Positions 5,812-9,205 of a DNA stretch of 9,205 nucleotides are shown one piece after another (position 1 is the stretch's first letter; every line of letters begins with the position of its first letter). The position numbers and the translations under genes were made by a program. Below the pieces are notes generated by a model. It saw only the letters and a program-made list of their open reading frames with translations. It did no database searches and was not told the DNA's origin. Source of the stretch: Planctomycetota bacterium (lineage in GTDB: Bacteria; Planctomycetota; Planctomycetia; Planctomycetales; Planctomycetaceae); the NCBI GenBank assembly GCA_023429275.1, contig JAEYWB010000698.1:1-9205 (forward strand). The letters are read 5' to 3'.

Positions 5812-5840
5812 AGTATATCGCTGGGCCCGGGGACGGACAG
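5812..5840 (-). promoter_or_regulatory. Likely promoter of the dehydrogenase gene
   Basis: On the minus strand TATACT (5817-5812, one mismatch to TATAAT) stands out as an AT-rich island in GC-rich DNA. A weak -35 candidate CTGTCC (5840-5835) lies 17 bp upstream. Transcription would begin near 5805, giving a leader of about 35 nt with the Shine-Dalgarno sequence. The -10 is convincing; the -35 is poor, so an activator may be needed. Confidence 0.45.
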
Positions 5841-5857
5841 CGATCCCCGCAACCTCC

Positions 5858-5972
5858 GTCGCCATCTCGCTGCGCGAGGTGAGCCAGGACGGCAGTGACG
5901 GTCCCCCGGGCGCGGACGTGTCTAATGGGAGGCCGAAATTCGCCCGCACATCTCGCGAAGCGAGATGGCGAC
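5858..5972. repeat. Long imperfect inverted repeat, REP-doublet-like
   Basis: Two 21-bp arms (5858-5878 and 5952-5972) are reverse complements with one mismatch, separated by 73 bp. Each arm itself contains a short perfect palindrome: CTCGC-TGC-GCGAG at 5866-5878 and CTCGC-GAA-GCGAG at 5952-5964, each joined to the same flank (GTCGCCAT on the left, ATGGCGAC on the right). Two hairpin-forming units in opposite orientation about 100 bp apart is the layout of REP doublets (REPIN/BIME). It lies between the dehydrogenase promoter and the start of the cytochrome gene. Whether it is repeated in the genome cannot be seen here. It could instead be a large operator or a leader structure. Confidence 0.6.
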
Positions 5973-6034
5973 CTTGACCTCCGGCGCCGTACACTCCGTT
6001 TTCCAGGTCGGAATCGCCCGTCGGGTCGCGCCCT

Positions 6035-9000
6035 ATGCGGATATTGCCTCTTCTTCTGTTGGCCTTCCTGCTGGTCACGCCGTGTGCGAGAGCGGACGAA
6101 GGACTGACTCTCTTCGAAAAGGAGATCCGGCCTGTCCTCGTCGAGCACTGCTACGAGTGCCACTCCGCTGAGTCGAAGAGCGTCAAAGGGGGGTTGCTTC
6201 TCGACACCCGCGAGGGGATCCGCAAAGGAGGAGATTCCGGTCCCTCGGTCGTCCCGGGCAAACCGGACGAGAGTCTGATTCTCGGGGCCCTGCGGCATGA
6301 AACGTTCGAGATGCCTCCGGAGAAGAAGCTTCCGGCGGCGGTCGTGGCGTCCTTCGAGAAATGGATCGTCGCCGGTGCGCCCGCCCCGCGCGAGGGAGGA
6401 GCCACGGTCGCGGCGCGAACGATCGATCTCGCCGCCGGCCGGCAGTTCTGGGCATACCGTCCCGTTGCCGCGGCCCGGATCCCCGCCGCACTCCCCGGGG
6501 ACCGGGCCGGTTCGCCGATCGACCGATTCGTGTCGCAAGGATGGAAGGAACAACAGCTTACGCCCGCCGGTCTGGCGGATCGTCGCACCTTGATCCGCCG
6601 GGCGACGTTCGACCTGACCGGCCTCCCCCCGGCTGTCGAGGAGATCAGGGAATTCCTTGACGACCCGGCGGACGACGAAACAGCTTTCGCCCGCGTCGTC
6701 GATCGGCTGCTCGCCTCGCCCCACTACGGCGAACGATGGGGGCGGCACTGGCTCGACCTCGCGCGGTTCTCGGAGTCCACCGGCGGCGGACGATCACTGC
6801 TGATCCCGGAGGCCTGGCGTTACCGCGACTACGTCATTAGGGCATACAACACCGACAAACCCTTCTCGCAGTTCGTCGTCGAGCAGATCGCGGGAGATCG
6901 CCTCTCTTACTCCAGCCTGGAGCAGGGTGCTGACCAGTTCACGGCCACCTCATTCCTGGCGCTCGGGCCGACCAACTACGAAGAACAGGACAAGTCGCAG
7001 CTCGAGATGGATGTCATCGACGAGCAGATCGACACCCTGGGCAAAGTCTTTCTGGGGCAGACGATCGGCTGCGCCCGCTGCCATGACCACAAGTTCGATC
7101 CCATCCCGACCGCCGACTACTACGCCATGGCCGGGATCTTCCGCAGCACGCGGACACTGATCCACGACAATGTCTCGAAGTGGGTCACGCATCCGCTCCC
7201 GGTGCCGGCCGATGTTGCAGAGCAGCTCTCCCGGTTCGGAGAGCGCCGCCAACAACTCGAGAAAGAACTCGCGACAGCGGAGACCTTCCTCAAGGCGCTC
7301 AAGCAGAAGGTCCCTGCCCTTCTCCTCGATGAGTCGCAGGCGAAGGTGACCGGCCCCTGGCATCCGCTCGGAACAGGGATTTCCGGCTATCGCATCGCGC
7401 CGGCCGGGCGGGATGTCACGGCCCGGGCGGTCTACGAAGTCGGACGGAGCATCATCGAGAGCGGTCCTTATGAAATCCGGCTTGGCTACCTCGAAGATCG
7501 TGAAGGCCGGTCGAAATCCGTCCCGGTCCGGATCGAGCACGCCGGCGGAGTCGAGACCGTGAGCGTCGATCAGTCGGTCGAACCCCCTCTCGATGGCCGG
7601 TTCATCTCTCTTGGCGAGTACACACTCTCTCCCGAGTCCTCACATGCGGTCACAATCATCGCCGCCGACGATGGCGACACCGTCGTCGGACCGCTCGTGC
7701 TCATCCCGCGGTTCGCTGTCAGCAGCACGTCCAAGGCGACCGGAGGCATCGTCCCGGTCGAGTCTCTTCCAGGGATCGTCATCGATGATCAGGAGGCCGT
7801 GAAGACCGGAGAGTGGACGCCGTCGACCTCCGTGAAGTCCTATGTCGGCGCGGGGTACTCCCACGATGCGAACTCGAGCAAGGGGGAGAAGCGGGTCACG
7901 TTCAGCGCCGACCTGCCGAAAAGCGGCGACTATGAGGTCCGGATCGCGTTCCACGCCGCCCCGGGCCGGGCGAAGAAGGTCCCGGTCCGGGTCACGCATC
8001 CGGCGGGCGAGGCTCTCCTCTATCTCGACCAGACCAAGGCCCCTCCGATCGATGGGCTGTTCCAGTCGCTCGGCCGCTACCGCTTCGCGAACGATCAGAC
8101 CGCGGTCGTGACGATTTCGAACGAGGAGACCTCGGGCGTCGTCATCGCCGACGCGGTGCAGTTCCTTCCGATCGACACGGTTGCGGCGGCGACTGATCAA
8201 TCTTCCCCCGCAACCGCTCCTGCGGCGCCGCCCGTTCCGAAGGACCTGTCGGCGGCCCTCGAGCGGATGATCGGGCTTCAGGCGACGATGAGGAGGGTCA
8301 CCGCCGACCTGACAGAGCTCAAGAAGAATGCTCCGCCGGAGCCGCCGAAGGTTCCGTCGGTCACCGAGGAGGACGTGACGCAGGATATGGCGATCTGCCT
8401 TCGCGGAAACTACAAGCATCGCGGCGCGATCGTCCCCCGCGGCTACCTGCAGGTCGCGTCCCGCGCGGGAGAGGCCCGGCGGAAGCTCGCAACGGGTGAA
8501 AGCGGCCGGCTCGCACTCGCGCGGTGGATCGCCAGCCCCGACAACCCGCTCACTGCGCGGGTCTACGTCAACCGCGTCTGGCAGCACCTCATCGGCGTGG
8601 GACTTGTCCGGACCGTCGACAATTTCGGGACGACCGGCGAAGCGCCATCGCACCCTGAGCTGCTGGATTACCTGGCGAAGCGGTTCACCGACGAAGGCTG
8701 GTCCACGAGAAAGCTGATCCGCGAGATCATGCTCTCGCGCGTCTATCGGCTCAGCAGCGATCCGGTTTCGCCGGCGGGGGAGCGCGATCCCGAAAACCGC
8801 TTTCTCTCGCACGCACACCGGAAGCGGCTCGATGCCGGAGAGATCTACGACGCCATCCTCAGCCTGGGCGGACGGCTCGACCGCACCATCGGCGGGGAGA
8901 CGATCCGGCCAGGGACAAAGGCGGAATACGGCTACCAGTTCGACGTGGGCCGGCGGGCCGTCTATCTGCCGCTCTTCCGCAACCGCCTGCCGGACATTTT

Positions 9001-9205
9001 CGCCGTCTTCGACTTTGCAGACCCGAACACCCCGGTCGGCCGCCGGAACGTGACGACGCTGCCGACGCAGGCGCTGTTCCTGATGAACAACGCCCTCGTC
9101 ACCGAGCAGTCCCGTCTCACGGCAGAGAGACTGCTGAAGCGGGAGGAGGCCGACGCGGCACGCCTGGATCGGCTGTGCGAGGAGGCCTACGGCCGAGGAC
9201 CGACG
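6035..9205 (+). CDS. Planctomycete-type secreted cytochrome c protein, PSCyt1-PSCyt2(DUF1549)-golvesin-like-PSD1(DUF1553), 3' end beyond window
   Basis: 1057 residues are present and the frame is open at the right edge. A Sec signal peptide (MRILPLLLLAFLLVTPCARA) is likely cut after A20. PSCyt1 (about 27-116) has the haem site CYECH (39-43), a candidate Met ligand in EMPP (M93), and ends WIVAGAP (110-116). PSCyt2/DUF1549 (about 160-370) starts SPIDRF and has RRATFDLTGLPP, HYGERWGRHWLDLAR and a second CxxCH, CARCHDHKFDPI (346-357). Then come a coiled stretch (396-427), two golvesin-like beta domains (core 477-558; full 580-713), a second coiled stretch (736-765), and PSD1/DUF1553 (from about 815) with NPLTARVYVNRVWQHLIG and LPTQALFLMNN. 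The protein should act in the periplasm or outside; its reaction is unknown in this family. There is no visible Shine-Dalgarno sequence before ATG 6035. Homologues often precede a DUF1501 gene. Confidence 0.95.
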   Translation, partial: MRILPLLLLAFLLVTPCARADEGLTLFEKEIRPVLVEHCYECHSAESKSVKGGLLLDTREGIRKGGDSGPSVVPGKPDESLILGALRHETFEMPPEKKLPAAVVASFEKWIVAGAPAPREGGATVAARTIDLAAGRQFWAYRPVAAARIPAALPGDRAGSPIDRFVSQGWKEQQLTPAGLADRRTLIRRATFDLTGLPPAVEEIREFLDDPADDETAFARVVDRLLASPHYGERWGRHWLDLARFSESTGGGRSLLIPEAWRYRDYVIRAYNTDKPFSQFVVEQIAGDRLSYSSLEQGADQFTATSFLALGPTNYEEQDKSQLEMDVIDEQIDTLGKVFLGQTIGCARCHDHKFDPIPTADYYAMAGIFRSTRTLIHDNVSKWVTHPLPVPADVAEQLSRFGERRQQLEKELATAETFLKALKQKVPALLLDESQAKVTGPWHPLGTGISGYRIAPAGRDVTARAVYEVGRSIIESGPYEIRLGYLEDREGRSKSVPVRIEHAGGVETVSVDQSVEPPLDGRFISLGEYTLSPESSHAVTIIAADDGDTVVGPLVLIPRFAVSSTSKATGGIVPVESLPGIVIDDQEAVKTGEWTPSTSVKSYVGAGYSHDANSSKGEKRVTFSADLPKSGDYEVRIAFHAAPGRAKKVPVRVTHPAGEALLYLDQTKAPPIDGLFQSLGRYRFANDQTAVVTISNEETSGVVIADAVQFLPIDTVAAATDQSSPATAPAAPPVPKDLSAALERMIGLQATMRRVTADLTELKKNAPPEPPKVPSVTEEDVTQDMAICLRGNYKHRGAIVPRGYLQVASRAGEARRKLATGESGRLALARWIASPDNPLTARVYVNRVWQHLIGVGLVRTVDNFGTTGEAPSHPELLDYLAKRFTDEGWSTRKLIREIMLSRVYRLSSDPVSPAGERDPENRFLSHAHRKRLDAGEIYDAILSLGGRLDRTIGGETIRPGTKAEYGYQFDVGRRAVYLPLFRNRLPDIFAVFDFADPNTPVGRRNVTTLPTQALFLMNNALVTEQSRLTAERLLKREEADAARLDRLCEEAYGRGPT
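7463..8170 (+). repeat. Tandem golvesin-like domains within the cytochrome gene
   Basis: Two 82-residue cores align almost without gaps: residues 477-558 (7463-7708) and 631-712 (7925-8170). Shared positions include G-x-Y-E-[IV]-R, G-R-x-K-x-V-P-V-R, D-Q-[ST], P-P-[LI]-D-G-x-F-x-S-L-G-x-Y, V-T-I and a closing L/I-P. The second copy also has the normal N-terminal half (IVIDDQEAVKTGEW, then YVGAGYSHDANSSKGEK, 581-619). The first copy lacks a recognisable version of it. These domains resemble the carbohydrate-binding-like golvesin/xanthan lyase C-terminal domain. This suggests internal duplication followed by decay of the first copy. Confidence 0.7.

Noticed and set aside
4713..5882. 389-codon plus-strand frame antisense to the dehydrogenase
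   Set aside because: The opposite strand encodes a complete dehydrogenase with all its motifs. This frame is Asp/Arg/Gly-rich without any domain.
5974..5995. TTGACC and TACACT as a promoter for the cytochrome gene
   Set aside because: The boxes are only 10 bp apart, too close for a sigma70 promoter.
5768..6748. 326-codon minus-strand frame over the divergent intergenic region and the start of the cytochrome gene
   Set aside because: It runs through the inverted repeat and is antisense to the signal peptide and the PSCyt1 domain. Its composition is non-protein-like.
7640..8818. 392-codon minus-strand frame antisense to the cytochrome gene
   Set aside because: The plus strand carries an uninterrupted family protein here. 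The antisense frame is Arg-rich with no recognisable motif.
1..9205. CRISPR array, tRNA or insertion sequence anywhere in the window
   Set aside because: No regularly spaced direct repeats, no cloverleaf-like segment with a TTC-containing arm, and no transposase-like frame were seen.

Overview
The window is GC-rich bacterial DNA, most likely from a member of the Planctomycetes (Planctomycetota). The main evidence is the large open gene filling the last third (6035 to the right edge). It encodes the PSCyt1 / PSCyt2 (DUF1549) / PSD1 (DUF1553) secreted cytochrome c protein, a family strongly associated with planctomycetes and some relatives. No genus can be named from the sequence alone. There are no rRNA, tRNA, CRISPR or insertion-sequence signatures.

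Layout. The left edge (1-718) is the least certain part. It holds a plausible small three-helix membrane protein (+, 295-570) and, divergent to it, two short overlapping minus-strand frames (184-327 and 66-227) that may be one small gene broken by a frameshift. Next is a polytopic GT-C/ArnT-like (GT39-type) glycosyltransferase (+, 719-2020). It converges on, and overlaps by 53 bp, a membrane-anchored GGDEF diguanylate cyclase (-, 1968-2933) with intact active and inhibitory sites. A gap of about 330 bp separates the cyclase from a divergent gene for a small exported Spy/CpxP-like helical protein (+, 3265-3657). That gene faces a DUF72 (YecE-like) gene (-, 3756-4796), with a strong hairpin at the junction. 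The DUF72 gene lies 54 bp downstream of a beta-hydroxyacid dehydrogenase gene on the same strand (-, 4851-5771). The two probably share a transcript, although two hairpins fill the gap between them. A 263-bp divergent intergenic region then carries a likely promoter for the dehydrogenase and a large imperfect inverted repeat (5858-5972) shaped like a REP doublet. The window ends inside the planctomycete cytochrome gene.

Functionally this looks like a mosaic of housekeeping and envelope genes rather than one pathway: surface glycan transfer, c-di-GMP signalling, a periplasmic chaperone-like protein, a metabolic reductase and a secreted haem protein. I see no defence system, mobile island or biosynthetic cluster. 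The items most worth a second look are the REP-doublet-like repeat, the pair of golvesin-like beta domains inserted between the two halves of the coiled linker of the cytochrome protein, the hairpin that would bury the Shine-Dalgarno sequence of the cyclase, and the possible broken small gene at the left edge.
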